DNA of 64,000 nt, taken from Candidatus Aminicenantes bacterium UBA6228. GTDB taxonomy: Bacteria; Acidobacteriota; Aminicenantia; Aminicenantales; Saccharicenantaceae. Positions 45,927-54,991 of this stretch are shown piece after piece. Both the position numbers and the translations under genes were made by a program. The notes beneath the pieces were generated by a model, which was not told where the DNA came from, did not search any database, and worked only from the letters and a program-made list of their open reading frames with translations. The stretch covers positions 1 to 64,000 of the forward strand of contig DJWO01000001.1 in assembly GCA_002441005.1 (NCBI GenBank), written 5' to 3'. Numbering within the stretch: position 1 is the first letter of the stretch; each line of letters begins with the position of its first letter.

Positions 45927-47258
45927 CTAATCCCCGCCAAAGAGTTGTTCAGCCTGAACTCCAAGCAGGCGGCTGCATTTCTCTTTAAAATAAATGATAT
46001 CTTCCCGGGCGACTCCGGTTGAAATTATCCCGACCGGGGTTTCGAGTTCGTCCTCCAGCCATTTTAGATAATCAATAAACCCGTTAGGCAGCCGCTCTTC
46101 ACTTCTCAAACGGTGAATCGATCCTGCCCAGACAGGAAAAGTCCGGTAGACAGGCTGAGCCTTGTCGAGAACATAAGGATCAGACAGAAAATCCTTTAGC
46201 CTTGAACCTTTATAGTCATAGGCATAGCAGGCTTTGATTTCGCTCAGGCCTTCGAGGACGTCAGGTTTAGTTAGAACCAAAAGGTCAACACCATTTAGCC
46301 GGCAAGCATAACGGGCAGCCACAGCATCAAACCAGCCGCATCTCCTCGGCCGGCCGGTGGTTGCTCCGAATTCATCACCTTTTTTAGCAATCAGGGCTCC
46401 GGTTTCATCCTTAAGCTCGGTCGGAAAAGGCCCGCTGCCGACCCTGGTCGCATAAGCTTTAGTAATACCAAGGACACCAGTGACCTGTTTTGGGCTGATG
46501 CCCAGACCGGTAGCCACTCCCCCGGCCGTACAACTGGATGAGGTCACAAAAGGATAAGTGCCATGGTCAAGATCAAGGAGAACACCCTGGGCGCCTTCGA
46601 ACAGAATTGATTTTCCGGCTTTCACCTGCTCGTAGAGGAAAGCTGAAACATCCTTAACAAAAGGGGCCAGTCTTTCGCCAAACTTCAAGTATTGCTCATA
46701 AATTGGCCCAGCCTCCAGAGCTGGCTGACCAAAGGTTTCAAAGATTTTATTTTTAACCGCCAGATTCTCTTCAATTTTTTCCCGGAGGAGGTCAGGCTCG
46801 AGAAGGTCCGCCACCCGAATTCCCCAGCGGGCAGCCTTATCTTCATAGCAGGGGCCGATACCGCGGCAGGTCGTCCCGATCATCTTTTTTCCGCGCTGCT
46901 CTTCGCTGATTCTTTCGAGGCGCGGATGGTAGGGCATGATGACCTGAGCTGAGCGGCTGACCACCAGCCTGTTTTCATCAACCTCGACTCCAATTGACCT
47001 TAAATCCTCAAGTTCTTTAAAAAAAGCAGCCGGATCAATGACCAGTCCATTACCGATGACCCCAATCTTATCAGCGTGAAGAATCCCGGATGGGATTAAA
47101 TGCAGGACAATCTTCTGGCCTTGAAGATAAACTGTATGGCCGGCATTATGACCGCCCTGATATCTGGCAATAAGATCGAAGGCCGGAGCTAAGACATCAA
47201 CTATCTTGCCTTTGCCCTCGTCACCCCATTGCGTGCCGATAACCAGTAAATTATTCAT
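45927..47258 (-). CDS. purA: adenylosuccinate synthetase
   Basis: First committed step from IMP to AMP, GTP-dependent. The N-terminus LLVIGTQWGDEGKGKIVDVL contains the GDEGKGK loop; further blocks are QGGHNAGHTVY, GTTCRGIGPCYEDK, FEGAQGVLLDLDHGTYPFVTSSS and TTGRPRRCGWFD. 443 aa, full length. Same strand as alr, 40 bases apart. Confidence 0.97.
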   Translation of the reverse strand: MNNLLVIGTQWGDEGKGKIVDVLAPAFDLIARYQGGHNAGHTVYLQGQKIVLHLIPSGILHADKIGVIGNGLVIDPAAFFKELEDLRSIGVEVDENRLVVSRSAQVIMPYHPRLERISEEQRGKKMIGTTCRGIGPCYEDKAARWGIRVADLLEPDLLREKIEENLAVKNKIFETFGQPALEAGPIYEQYLKFGERLAPFVKDVSAFLYEQVKAGKSILFEGAQGVLLDLDHGTYPFVTSSSCTAGGVATGLGISPKQVTGVLGITKAYATRVGSGPFPTELKDETGALIAKKGDEFGATTGRPRRCGWFDAVAARYACRLNGVDLLVLTKPDVLEGLSEIKACYAYDYKGSRLKDFLSDPYVLDKAQPVYRTFPVWAGSIHRLRSEERLPNGFIDYLKWLEDELETPVGIISTGVAREDIIYFKEKCSRLLGVQAEQLFGGD

Positions 47259-47352
47259 TTTAATTAACCATCCTTGACCTGATCTGTCAGCTTGGCCGGC
47301 TGGCCGTCAAACAGACTGAATTCTATCAGATTTGAAGGCCAGCTTGAAGCGC

Positions 47353-48378
47353 TCAGAAAACAAAGCCGATCTGAATAGAATAGGCATTATCTTTTAGTTG
47401 CAATTCTTTAGCCAGGCTTTTTTCTTTATTCCAGTCAAATTCGAATTTGGCATAAAAATTATCCAGAAAATCACACTTAAAACCAATGGCCTTCCTGTCT
47501 TTTTTGACCATGGTTTCGATCAGGACATTAAAAGGCAAAGCCTGTTCATCGTCCAGTCTCGATTCCGGCAGCATTGAATACTGGTAGCTGAAATATGGCT
47601 TGAAGCGTTTAAAAATCATCATCAGGGTGAAATAATAGCCGTCAAACTCAAGAGTCTGGTTTAAAAAAGGATGTTGAACAGCGGTTCTGACATACTCACC
47701 CTTAACTTCCCAGTCAGTAGTCACCCAGATCAGATCAAAACCTTCAAATCTGATATTCTTGGAGTTAGTTGAGTCATATTTCCCGCTGTAAAATGATCCG
47801 CCGGCCTCAAATCCCTGGCCAAATCTAAAAGCCAGCCTGCCTCCCGCCCCCTTATTTTTGTTGATATCTTTAGCCGGAGTCTCGAGATAACCGTTTTCAT
47901 CGGCCGAAACTCCGTTGACCGCATAAGTCGCATAATAAATAAAAGAGTAATTTCCTTCCCAGCTCAGGCCGACTTCTGACCAGCGATATGGGAAAAAATG
48001 AAAAGGCAGGGGCCTGAAAACAGTTTCATTTTCAGCCGGCCGGGCATAGCGGTTAAAATGCCCGAAAGGAATCTCAAACAGCCCGATTTTGAAATTGAAT
48101 AGACCGCTGGCCTGAAGATTGACGTAAGCCTGGTGGAGATTAAACTTTTGATCCTGATCATACAGAGCTTCAGCGGCGAAGGACACCGGTCCGGAAATAA
48201 CAGCGGAAACCAGCGCTCCACCATTCAGATTGGCAAAGGTCCCGGTCGGATAAAAGCCGTCTTTCTGGCTCTTAAGATATTCGTAAGAAAAATAGCCATT
48301 AATTTTCAGCTGGGCAGGCAACTGGCTGGCCAGGAGCAAAATGACAGTCAAACAGAAAACAGCTTTCCAAACTTTCAT
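47353..48378 (-). CDS. outer-membrane porin-like beta-barrel protein
   Basis: 341 aa with a signal peptide (VFCLTVILLLASQLPAQ) and alternating polar/aromatic strands throughout, ending in IQIGFVF with terminal Phe as expected for an outer-membrane barrel. Segments such as HQAYVNLQASGLFNFKIGLFEIPFGHFNRYA resemble phosphate-selective porin (OprO/P)-like proteins. The substrate is unknown. Ribosome site GGAGAGGG. It lies between purA and the flavoprotein gene. Confidence 0.8.
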   Translation of the reverse strand: MKVWKAVFCLTVILLLASQLPAQLKINGYFSYEYLKSQKDGFYPTGTFANLNGGALVSAVISGPVSFAAEALYDQDQKFNLHQAYVNLQASGLFNFKIGLFEIPFGHFNRYARPAENETVFRPLPFHFFPYRWSEVGLSWEGNYSFIYYATYAVNGVSADENGYLETPAKDINKNKGAGGRLAFRFGQGFEAGGSFYSGKYDSTNSKNIRFEGFDLIWVTTDWEVKGEYVRTAVQHPFLNQTLEFDGYYFTLMMIFKRFKPYFSYQYSMLPESRLDDEQALPFNVLIETMVKKDRKAIGFKCDFLDNFYAKFEFDWNKEKSLAKELQLKDNAYSIQIGFVF

Positions 48379-48413
48379 CGCCCTCTCCTTCCGGTTTTAA
48401 CCGTATAAATTGT

Positions 48414-49631
48414 TCAATATAAACTGTTCAACCGGGAAAAATCGAAATCATCCGCCAGTAAATCAGATTTATAGGGACCTGGATTCTTTTGGGCCTGAAC
48501 CAGCCTGGTGATTTCCTGACTTCCTTTTTTACTTCCCAGCCAGATGGCCCCAACCAGCTGCCCGTCTTTTAGAATAAGTTTTTTATACAGGCCATTTTCT
48601 TTATCGAGTTTCGATAAGACTTCAAAGCCTTCCCCTTCGGGGGAGATTAAGCCGGCCGAAGTCAGAAAGAGGCCAGCAACTTTAAGGGTGTTGGCCGGAA
48701 TGCTTCCTTCATATTTTTTGATCTGGCCGGCCAGGTTGTAAGCTACAGTTCTGGCCTGATCAAAAGCAGCCGGAATCAAGCCATAGATTCGTCCCCGGTG
48801 TTCGGCTACATCTCCAGCCGCATAAATTCCCGGCCGGCTGGTCTGGAGGAAATCATCAACCACCACACCCCGGTTGGAAGCCAGGCCAGCTTTGACGGCC
48901 AATTCAAGCCTGGGCCTGATACCCGAAGCCACCACCACTGCTCCGGCTGTAAGTTGACTGCCGTCTTTAAATTTGATCAGACTGACTGCCTCCTGACCTG
49001 AGATTTCTACCGCCTCTTTTCCCAGAAGGAACTTTAGGCCCATCTTTTCGAGCTGGCTCTGGAGAAGCCCGGCCCCCGTTTCATCCAGCTGCCTGGGCAG
49101 GAGCCGGTTAAAATACTCGACAACTGTCACCTGCTTCAAACCGCGTTTATGAATAGCCCTGGCTATTTCCAGCCCGAGCAATCCTCCTCCCAGGACCACC
49201 ACTTCCGGCCCGGTTGACAGGAACTCCAGCAAAGAAACGGCATCATCAATCGTCCTGAGGCAAAAAACCCCTTTTCTGTCTATCCCCGGAATAGCCGGCA
49301 GAAGAGGGCTGGCCCCGGTAGCTAAGACCATCTGATCAGCTTTGAGCCGCTCTTTCCGGTCAATTTCGACTGCCATTTCGTCTACATCCAGACCGGTAAC
49401 CTCCTTACCCAGCCTGATCTCCAGCTTCTGTTTTTCAGCCCAGCCGGGCGGAAAAGCAAAAAGCCGGTTCAAGGGCAGTTCGCCAGCTAAGAAATCAATC
49501 AGATTCGGCCTTGGATAGTAAGGATATTTTTCCTGGCTGATAATCGTTATTTCTGCCGAAGAATCGAGTTCTCTTAGGGTCCGGCCCGTCATAGTTCCTG
49601 CCAGACCGTTACCCAGAATAATGGTTCTCAT
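48414..49631 (-). CDS. FAD/NAD(P)-dependent NADH:rubredoxin oxidoreductase-like protein
   Basis: 405-aa pyridine nucleotide-disulfide oxidoreductase fold: FAD site IILGNGLAGTMTGRTL, LATGASPLLP, NAD site VVVLGGGLLGLEIARAI, and the second FAD block GIYAAGDVAEH. The family covers rubredoxin, ferredoxin and nitrite reductase-type enzymes. The rubredoxin gene 50 bases upstream on the same strand makes NADH:rubredoxin reduction the likely role, feeding rubrerythrin. The ATG at 49631 is preferred (GGGAG upstream) over a GTG at 49640. Confidence 0.88.
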   Translation of the reverse strand: MRTIILGNGLAGTMTGRTLRELDSSAEITIISQEKYPYYPRPNLIDFLAGELPLNRLFAFPPGWAEKQKLEIRLGKEVTGLDVDEMAVEIDRKERLKADQMVLATGASPLLPAIPGIDRKGVFCLRTIDDAVSLLEFLSTGPEVVVLGGGLLGLEIARAIHKRGLKQVTVVEYFNRLLPRQLDETGAGLLQSQLEKMGLKFLLGKEAVEISGQEAVSLIKFKDGSQLTAGAVVVASGIRPRLELAVKAGLASNRGVVVDDFLQTSRPGIYAAGDVAEHRGRIYGLIPAAFDQARTVAYNLAGQIKKYEGSIPANTLKVAGLFLTSAGLISPEGEGFEVLSKLDKENGLYKKLILKDGQLVGAIWLGSKKGSQEITRLVQAQKNPGPYKSDLLADDFDFSRLNSLY

Positions 49632-49680
49632 CCTCGTCACTCCCTGTCGCCGGTCTTTCCCCGCTTCGAGAGCTTAGAGC

Positions 49681-49842
49681 TCAATCCATCTTTTGAAAAA
49701 ATTCTTTGCTGACCCCGCATTGAGGGCAGACCCAATCATCGGGCAGGGATTCAAAAGGAGTTCCTGGCGGAATATCATGTTCAGGGTCGCCGACATCAGG
49801 ATCATAGATATAGCCGCAGGCGGTGCATTCCCATTTTTCCAT
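49681..49842 (-). CDS. rubredoxin, 53 aa
   Basis: Small FeCys4 electron carrier. Reads MEKWECTACGYIYDP...ESLPDDWVCPQCGVSKEFF, with both CxxCG knuckles, the conserved YDPDVGDP and the LPDDWVCP block. Ribosome site GGAGATAAG before the ATG. Co-oriented with its likely reductase downstream. Confidence 0.97.
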   Translation of the reverse strand: MEKWECTACGYIYDPDVGDPEHDIPPGTPFESLPDDWVCPQCGVSKEFFQKMD

Positions 49843-49928
49843 AATCTTATCTCCTTTCCTTCTTATCTCTTATCTTATTTATTTATTTAGTTTATTTAGC
49901 TGTTTAACTATTATAATGGACTCAGCGG

Positions 49929-52112
49929 CTAATACAAATGAAAATTTGCAGGCGGGTTTTTCATCAGGTCCTGGATATTCTCTTTTAGATAGGAATTCCT
50001 GTTCACCGGCCGGTCATTTTTGATAGCAATATGCAGGGCCCGGTAAGAGCCAATGATAATGCTCATCTTTCTGGCCCTGGTCAGGGCAGTATAAAAGAGG
50101 TTTCTCTGAAGCATAATATAATGCTGGGTTAAAAGCGGCATGACCACGGCCTGATATTCGTTGCCCTGAGCCTTATGAACAGAGATAGCATAGGCCAGAA
50201 CAATTTCGGATAACTCATCTTTCTCATACGTAATCAGGCGCCCGTCAAAGTCAACTAACACCCTGAGCTTTCGCGGGTCAATCTGAGCCACCATCCCCAG
50301 GTCGCCATTAAAAACCTCTTTGTCATAATTGTTTCTGGTCTGCATCACCTTATCGCCGGTTCTGAGTTCTTTAGAACCAAGTTTGAAAGAAGCTGAGTTC
50401 GGGTTTAGGACCTTTTGCAGCTCAAGATTTAACCGGTCAACTCCGGCCAGGCCGCGATACATAGGACTGATGACCTGAATCTGGGTGGAAAGCGGGCTCA
50501 AACCGAGTTTTTTAGGGAGGCTGAAACGGCAGAGCTTTAGAATTAACCCCAGGACTTTCTCCTCATTTTCCTGATGGATAAAATAAAAATCAGCTTCAGG
50601 ATCTCCGCGCCGCGGATAAAGAATGGGCTGCCCCTGGTTGACCCGGTGAGCATTGACCACTATCAGGCTTTCCTTGGCCTGCCGGAAAATTTCATTAAGC
50701 CTGATAACCTCAATTATTCCGGAGCCGGTTAAATCTCTCAGGAGATTACCAGGACCGACTGATGGGAGTTGATCCTGGTCTCCGACCAGGATTAACCTCA
50801 TCTCAGGCGACAGGGCTTGCAGCAGATGATACATTAAAGGCAAATCAACCATTGAGACTTCATCCACAATCAGGGCGTCGGCTTGAAGAGGATGCCGGGG
50901 ACCTCTTTTAAACTGGCCTCCCTTCGGCTGATATTCAAGCAAACGGTGAATCGTTTTTGCTTCCCGGCCGGTGGCTTCAGCCAGTCTTTTAGCCGCCCGG
51001 CCGGTTGGCGCTGCCAGTAAAACTTTTTTAGGCCAGCTGTCAAAAATATCAACTACGGCCCGAATGATGGTTGTTTTGCCCGTCCCGGGGCCGCCGGTAA
51101 TAATCAGAATTTTTTTTTGCAGGCTAGCCTTAATCGCTTTTTTCTGGAGAGGCGAAAAAACCAGACCTGACTTTTTTTCTATTTCCTCAATTTTTCTATC
51201 CAGATCAAAGTCTGGCACCGGACAATCCTGGCTGGCTAAGCTGACCAATTTTCTGGCCGCTTCTTCTTCAGCCTGATAGAAAAATGGCCGGTAAAGATGG
51301 CAGCCAGAGGGTGTTTCTTTTTTAATAATTGACCGGTCGAGGCTCAAAGCTGACAGAGCAGCTTCTAGCCGCTCCAGGCTTGCTCCCAGGTCTTCCTGAC
51401 ATTTTCCGGCTACCTCTTCCTCACGCGAATAAACATGGCCTTCCTCATTATCCTTTTCCAGAAGATAGAGGATATAGGCTTTCACCCGGTCTAAGGAATC
51501 TTCAGGCAGGCCAAGCTTCAGGGCAATTTGATCGGCCGTTTTAAAGCCAATCCCCCAGATATCAAGACAGAGTTGATATGGATTTCTTTTAAGGATATCA
51601 AAAGAAGACCGGCCATAAGTCCGGTAAATCTTATAAGCCATCGTCGTCGAGACGCCGTGTTCCTGGAGAAAAATAATGAGATCTCTTATTTCCTGGTGCT
51701 CCTGCCAGGAGGCCAGAATCTCAGCTAATTTTTTCTGGCCAATGCCTTCCACCCCGGTCAATTTTTCTGGCTGTTCATTCAGAACTTTGGCCGTCTCGTC
51801 GCCAAATTTCTTAATTATTCTCCTGGCTAGAACCGGCCCAATGCCCTTGATCAGCCCGGAACCTAAGAATTTTTCCAGGCCAAGGGTTGAATGAGGTAAG
51901 GCTAAGCTAAAAGACTCCATCTGGAATTGACGGCCAAACTTCTGGTTGACTTCAAAATGGCCGGAGAGTTTAAGATGCTCACCCGGAGAGAGCGGCGGGA
52001 AGATGCCCACCACTGTCATTTCTCCTGCTTCTGCCTGCAGCTTAAAAACGGAATAGCCATTTTCGGGGTTGTAGTAAACAACCTGGTCAATTGTGCCTTC
52101 AAGCTGTTCCAT
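49929..52112 (-). CDS. recD2: RecD2-type SF1B DNA helicase
   Basis: 727-aa 5'-3' helicase of the RecD2 class (independent of RecBC). The N-terminal OB-like and helix-hairpin-helix part (GIGPVLARRIIKKFG, GIGQKKLAEIL) is typical. The motor has Walker A ITGGPGTGKTTI, motif Ia APTGRAAKRL, DEVSMVD (motif II), VGDQDQLPSVG (motif III) and SVHKAQGNEYQAV (motif V/VI region). Likely roles are repair and replication-fork maintenance. No recB or recC is nearby. Confidence 0.95.
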   Translation of the reverse strand: MEQLEGTIDQVVYYNPENGYSVFKLQAEAGEMTVVGIFPPLSPGEHLKLSGHFEVNQKFGRQFQMESFSLALPHSTLGLEKFLGSGLIKGIGPVLARRIIKKFGDETAKVLNEQPEKLTGVEGIGQKKLAEILASWQEHQEIRDLIIFLQEHGVSTTMAYKIYRTYGRSSFDILKRNPYQLCLDIWGIGFKTADQIALKLGLPEDSLDRVKAYILYLLEKDNEEGHVYSREEEVAGKCQEDLGASLERLEAALSALSLDRSIIKKETPSGCHLYRPFFYQAEEEAARKLVSLASQDCPVPDFDLDRKIEEIEKKSGLVFSPLQKKAIKASLQKKILIITGGPGTGKTTIIRAVVDIFDSWPKKVLLAAPTGRAAKRLAEATGREAKTIHRLLEYQPKGGQFKRGPRHPLQADALIVDEVSMVDLPLMYHLLQALSPEMRLILVGDQDQLPSVGPGNLLRDLTGSGIIEVIRLNEIFRQAKESLIVVNAHRVNQGQPILYPRRGDPEADFYFIHQENEEKVLGLILKLCRFSLPKKLGLSPLSTQIQVISPMYRGLAGVDRLNLELQKVLNPNSASFKLGSKELRTGDKVMQTRNNYDKEVFNGDLGMVAQIDPRKLRVLVDFDGRLITYEKDELSEIVLAYAISVHKAQGNEYQAVVMPLLTQHYIMLQRNLFYTALTRARKMSIIIGSYRALHIAIKNDRPVNRNSYLKENIQDLMKNPPANFHLY

Positions 52113-52154
52113 CAGTCATCCTGACGCCGGTCTTACCATCTCTGATCTGTAATC

Positions 52155-52952
52155 TTATTCGAGCTTAAGAATGACATTATCACCAGGCTCGAGTCCCAGC
52201 AGGCTGGCCGCCGAACTGGCAAAGACGGCAATTTCCAGGAGACCCAGGCTATTGATCATGAAAAAAGCTTTATTCCTTGGAGCCTGGGAATAAGTGGCAG
52301 CCATCTCTGAAATTCTTTTCCGGCCAGCTAAAAGAGCCAGAGATGAACCCTGGTTAGAATTAAGAAAGCTGGCAACGAGCTGCTGAGAAAGGTTGGTGAT
52401 CAGATTGCCAAATTTATCCTGATAGATGATGCTTCCCCTGATTTCCCGGTCCGTAATCTGAGGCTCGGGCCAGCTCAGCCGTTCAAACGACTTAGCCGGC
52501 CTGGCCAGCTCTGATAAATCAATCCCTAAGCTGAGCCAGGCAGCAACCGGGGCCATTTTGTCCCGGCCTTCAAAACTCGTTCTTCTCAAAGTGAGATAAT
52601 AATTTTCACCGGTGATTTCAAGAACTTCCGCCTTTTCGGCTTCAATCACCGGCGATAAAAGTCCATTATCCGGTCCGATAAAATAATAGCGGTCGCTTCT
52701 GGCCAGCAGCAAATGCCTTTCGCTGCCAACTCCCGGGTCAACCACTGTTAAAAAAATTGTCTGGTGCGGAAAAAAGCGGTAGCTGGCCAGTAAGACAAAG
52801 GCTGCAGCCTGGAGGCTATAATCAGGCAAATCATGGGTTATATCTATGATCTCAGCTTCAGGATTGATGGAGAGAATAACTCCTTTAAGAGAAGCCACAA
52901 AATAATCTTGAAGTCCGAAGTCGGTTAAAAGCCCGATGATTCTGTTGCCCAT
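52155..52952 (-). CDS. SAM hydrolase (DUF62 / SAM hydroxide adenosyltransferase)
   Basis: 265 aa of the fluorinase-like family that hydrolyses S-adenosylmethionine to adenosine and methionine. Marks: IGLLTDFGLQDYFVASLKG, ITHDLPDYSLQAAAFVL, VVDPGVGSERHLLLAR and FIGPDNGLLSPV, then YQDKFGNLITNL in the C-terminal domain. Full length. Between recD2 and lepB on the same strand. Confidence 0.93.
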   Translation of the reverse strand: MGNRIIGLLTDFGLQDYFVASLKGVILSINPEAEIIDITHDLPDYSLQAAAFVLLASYRFFPHQTIFLTVVDPGVGSERHLLLARSDRYYFIGPDNGLLSPVIEAEKAEVLEITGENYYLTLRRTSFEGRDKMAPVAAWLSLGIDLSELARPAKSFERLSWPEPQITDREIRGSIIYQDKFGNLITNLSQQLVASFLNSNQGSSLALLAGRKRISEMAATYSQAPRNKAFFMINSLGLLEIAVFASSAASLLGLEPGDNVILKLE

Positions 52953-53029
52953 CCTGTCGAGGCTCCGCTTCCCTTATCTTATTTCAGCCGTCCTGGCCAG
53001 TCAATAAAACAACCAGCCAGGATAGTAAA

Positions 53030-53800
53030 TTACCAGACGACTTTTAACAGCCGGTTCCAGCGGGTCTTAAATATAAACCGGAAATACTTTTTAAAGCGGT
53101 CCCGGACACCATTTTTGAGGTAAGCATCTCTTTCAGCCTGATAAGAAAAATAGATGATCCAGGGCCGTCCCTTGAGATAAGACATAGGGACAAAGCTCCA
53201 GTAACGGCTATCCAGGCTGTTATCCCGGTTATCTCCCATGGCAAAAAGATGACCGGGTGGAACCACTACCGGCCCGTAATTATCTCTGATGACATCGTCA
53301 TACTGGTAATAATTACCCTTTTCAAAAATCTGGGAATCATTATGCACTTTATAAGGTTCATCAACCGGCCGATCATTGATATAGACCTGCTTGTTTTTGA
53401 TCTCTATTTTGTCTCCCTCCAGCGCAATTACCCGTTTGACAAAATCCTTGCTTAAATCGCGGGGGTACTTAAAAACAATAATGTCTTTTCTATGAAGCTG
53501 GCGGCTGGGCAGGATAGCTGCTTCCAATGAATCTACCGGCCGGGCATAGATAAACTTATTGACCAGAAGAAAATCCCCGACCAGCAGAGTCGGTTCCATA
53601 GAACCGCTGGGAATCTGGAAAGCCTGGACGATATAAGTCATGACAAAGAAAACAAAGATAGCGGTTTCAGCAATCAGCTCGAAGTATTCCCGGAAAACAC
53701 TTTTTTCCCTTTTTTTCTTGCCGGTCTGCCCGGTCTGAAGTTGTTCTTCCTTTGGTCTTTCTTCTTTCTCTTTCTTTTTCTTTTTTTCGGAAGCAGCCAT
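53030..53800 (-). CDS. lepB: signal peptidase I
   Basis: 256-aa membrane serine protease removing signal peptides. An N-terminal Lys/Glu-rich cytoplasmic tail (about 30 residues) precedes one membrane segment (TAIFVFFVMTYIVQAF). The catalytic Ser is in PSGSMEPTLLVGD, the catalytic Lys in FVKRVIALEGDKIEI, and box E is MGDNRDNSLDSRYWSFV. Divergent from the ychF-like gene. Confidence 0.96.
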   Translation of the reverse strand: MAASEKKKKKEKEERPKEEQLQTGQTGKKKREKSVFREYFELIAETAIFVFFVMTYIVQAFQIPSGSMEPTLLVGDFLLVNKFIYARPVDSLEAAILPSRQLHRKDIIVFKYPRDLSKDFVKRVIALEGDKIEIKNKQVYINDRPVDEPYKVHNDSQIFEKGNYYQYDDVIRDNYGPVVVPPGHLFAMGDNRDNSLDSRYWSFVPMSYLKGRPWIIYFSYQAERDAYLKNGVRDRFKKYFRFIFKTRWNRLLKVVW

Positions 53801-53882
53801 TTTTACATCCTCTATTTTTTTTAATATACATTAAACAGGACTTCCTTTCAAATCTATCAAAGAGCCAAACAGCTCTCCTCTC

Positions 53883-53911
53883 TTGACAGAAACCCGGATT
53901 AGGAATTTACT
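53883..53911 (+). promoter_or_regulatory. sigma-70-like promoter with little or no leader
   Basis: TTGACA (53883-53888), 17 bases, then TTTACT (53906-53911, a 4/6 match to the -10 consensus). The expected start of transcription would fall near 53918, the ATG of the ychF-like gene, so the message could be leaderless. No Shine-Dalgarno sequence lies at normal spacing. Confidence 0.45.
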
Positions 53912-53917
53912 TAAATT

Positions 53918-54991
53918 ATGGTGGTCGCACTTTTTGGCTATGGAGCTTCAGGTCAAACAACTTTATTTGAAATTTTAGCTCAAAAGAAAATTAGCCCGGT
54001 CAAACATCTGGAAGCCAGGCTGGAAGTTTCACGAGCCTCTGTCCCGGTAAGTGATCAGCGGCTTGATTTGCTGGCTGCTCTTTATCCTCAGAAAAAAAAA
54101 GTAGCTGCCCATCTTGAGCTCGAAGATTTTCCTGGCCTGGCCGCCGGTCAGATTTCCACTTCAACTTATCTGGCTGAGTTAAGGAAAGCTGATGGCCTCG
54201 TCCAGGTCGTCCGTGGTTTTCTGAATCCAGCTGTTCCCCATCCCAGAGGAAAAATTAATCCGGCTGACGATATCAATTCCATGGCCGAGGAGCTCATCCT
54301 GTCTGATTTAGTCATGTTAACTGCCAGACTGGAAAAGCTGGAAAAGGATCTGCATAAATTTAAGGACCCCGAAGGTCAAAAAGAAAAGGAACTGCTGGAA
54401 AGGCTAAAACCACGGCTTGAAAACAGCCAGCAGCTCCGGGAAACAGACTTAAGCCCAGCTGAGAAAAAGATAATTAGAGGCTTCTGCCTTTTGTCTTTGA
54501 AGCCTATTTTGCCAGTTATCAATATCGATGAATCAGATCTGGCTTATCTTAACAACCTCGAAGAAAGATTCCCAGGTTTGAATCCGGTCAGACCTGTCCT
54601 TGGCCTTTGTGGCCAGATTGAGAAGGAAATTATGGAGCTCGAGGATGAAGAAAAAGCCCTATTTATGTCCAGTTATGGATTAATCGAACCTGTCCAGTCA
54701 AGATTTTTTGCGAAAATTAAGGAAGTGATGGAACTGCTAACCTTCTATACGATTGGCCAGGATGAGGTCAGAGCCTGGCTGATTAAAAAAAATACGCCAG
54801 CGGTGAAGGCCGCCGGAGAAATCCATACTGACCTGGAAAGAGGTTTTATCCGGGCTGAAGTTCTTCCTTTCCAGGAACTTCAAAAAGCTGGTTCTTGGCA
54901 AAAAGCTAAGGAATCCGGGCTCATTCGCCTGGAAGGTAAAGATTATCAGGTTCAGGATGGAGATGTAATCTACTTTAGATTTTCAGCATGA
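53918..54991 (+). CDS. YchF/Obg-family GTPase-like protein with degenerate P-loop
   Basis: 357 aa with YchF layout: N-terminal nucleotide-binding domain, a helical coiled-coil insert (about residues 125-175) and a C-terminal TGS/DUF933 domain (TFYTIGQDEVRAWLIKKNTPAVKAAG and VQDGDVIYFRF). The G1 loop reads GYGASGQTTLFE, with Gln in place of the invariant Lys, so nucleotide hydrolysis may be impaired. The DFPGL (G3) and NIDESDL (G4-like, NxxE as in YchF) motifs remain. The stop overlaps the tgt start (ATGA). It may be a paralogue rather than the main YchF. Confidence 0.85.
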   Translation: MVVALFGYGASGQTTLFEILAQKKISPVKHLEARLEVSRASVPVSDQRLDLLAALYPQKKKVAAHLELEDFPGLAAGQISTSTYLAELRKADGLVQVVRGFLNPAVPHPRGKINPADDINSMAEELILSDLVMLTARLEKLEKDLHKFKDPEGQKEKELLERLKPRLENSQQLRETDLSPAEKKIIRGFCLLSLKPILPVINIDESDLAYLNNLEERFPGLNPVRPVLGLCGQIEKEIMELEDEEKALFMSSYGLIEPVQSRFFAKIKEVMELLTFYTIGQDEVRAWLIKKNTPAVKAAGEIHTDLERGFIRAEVLPFQELQKAGSWQKAKESGLIRLEGKDYQVQDGDVIYFRFSA

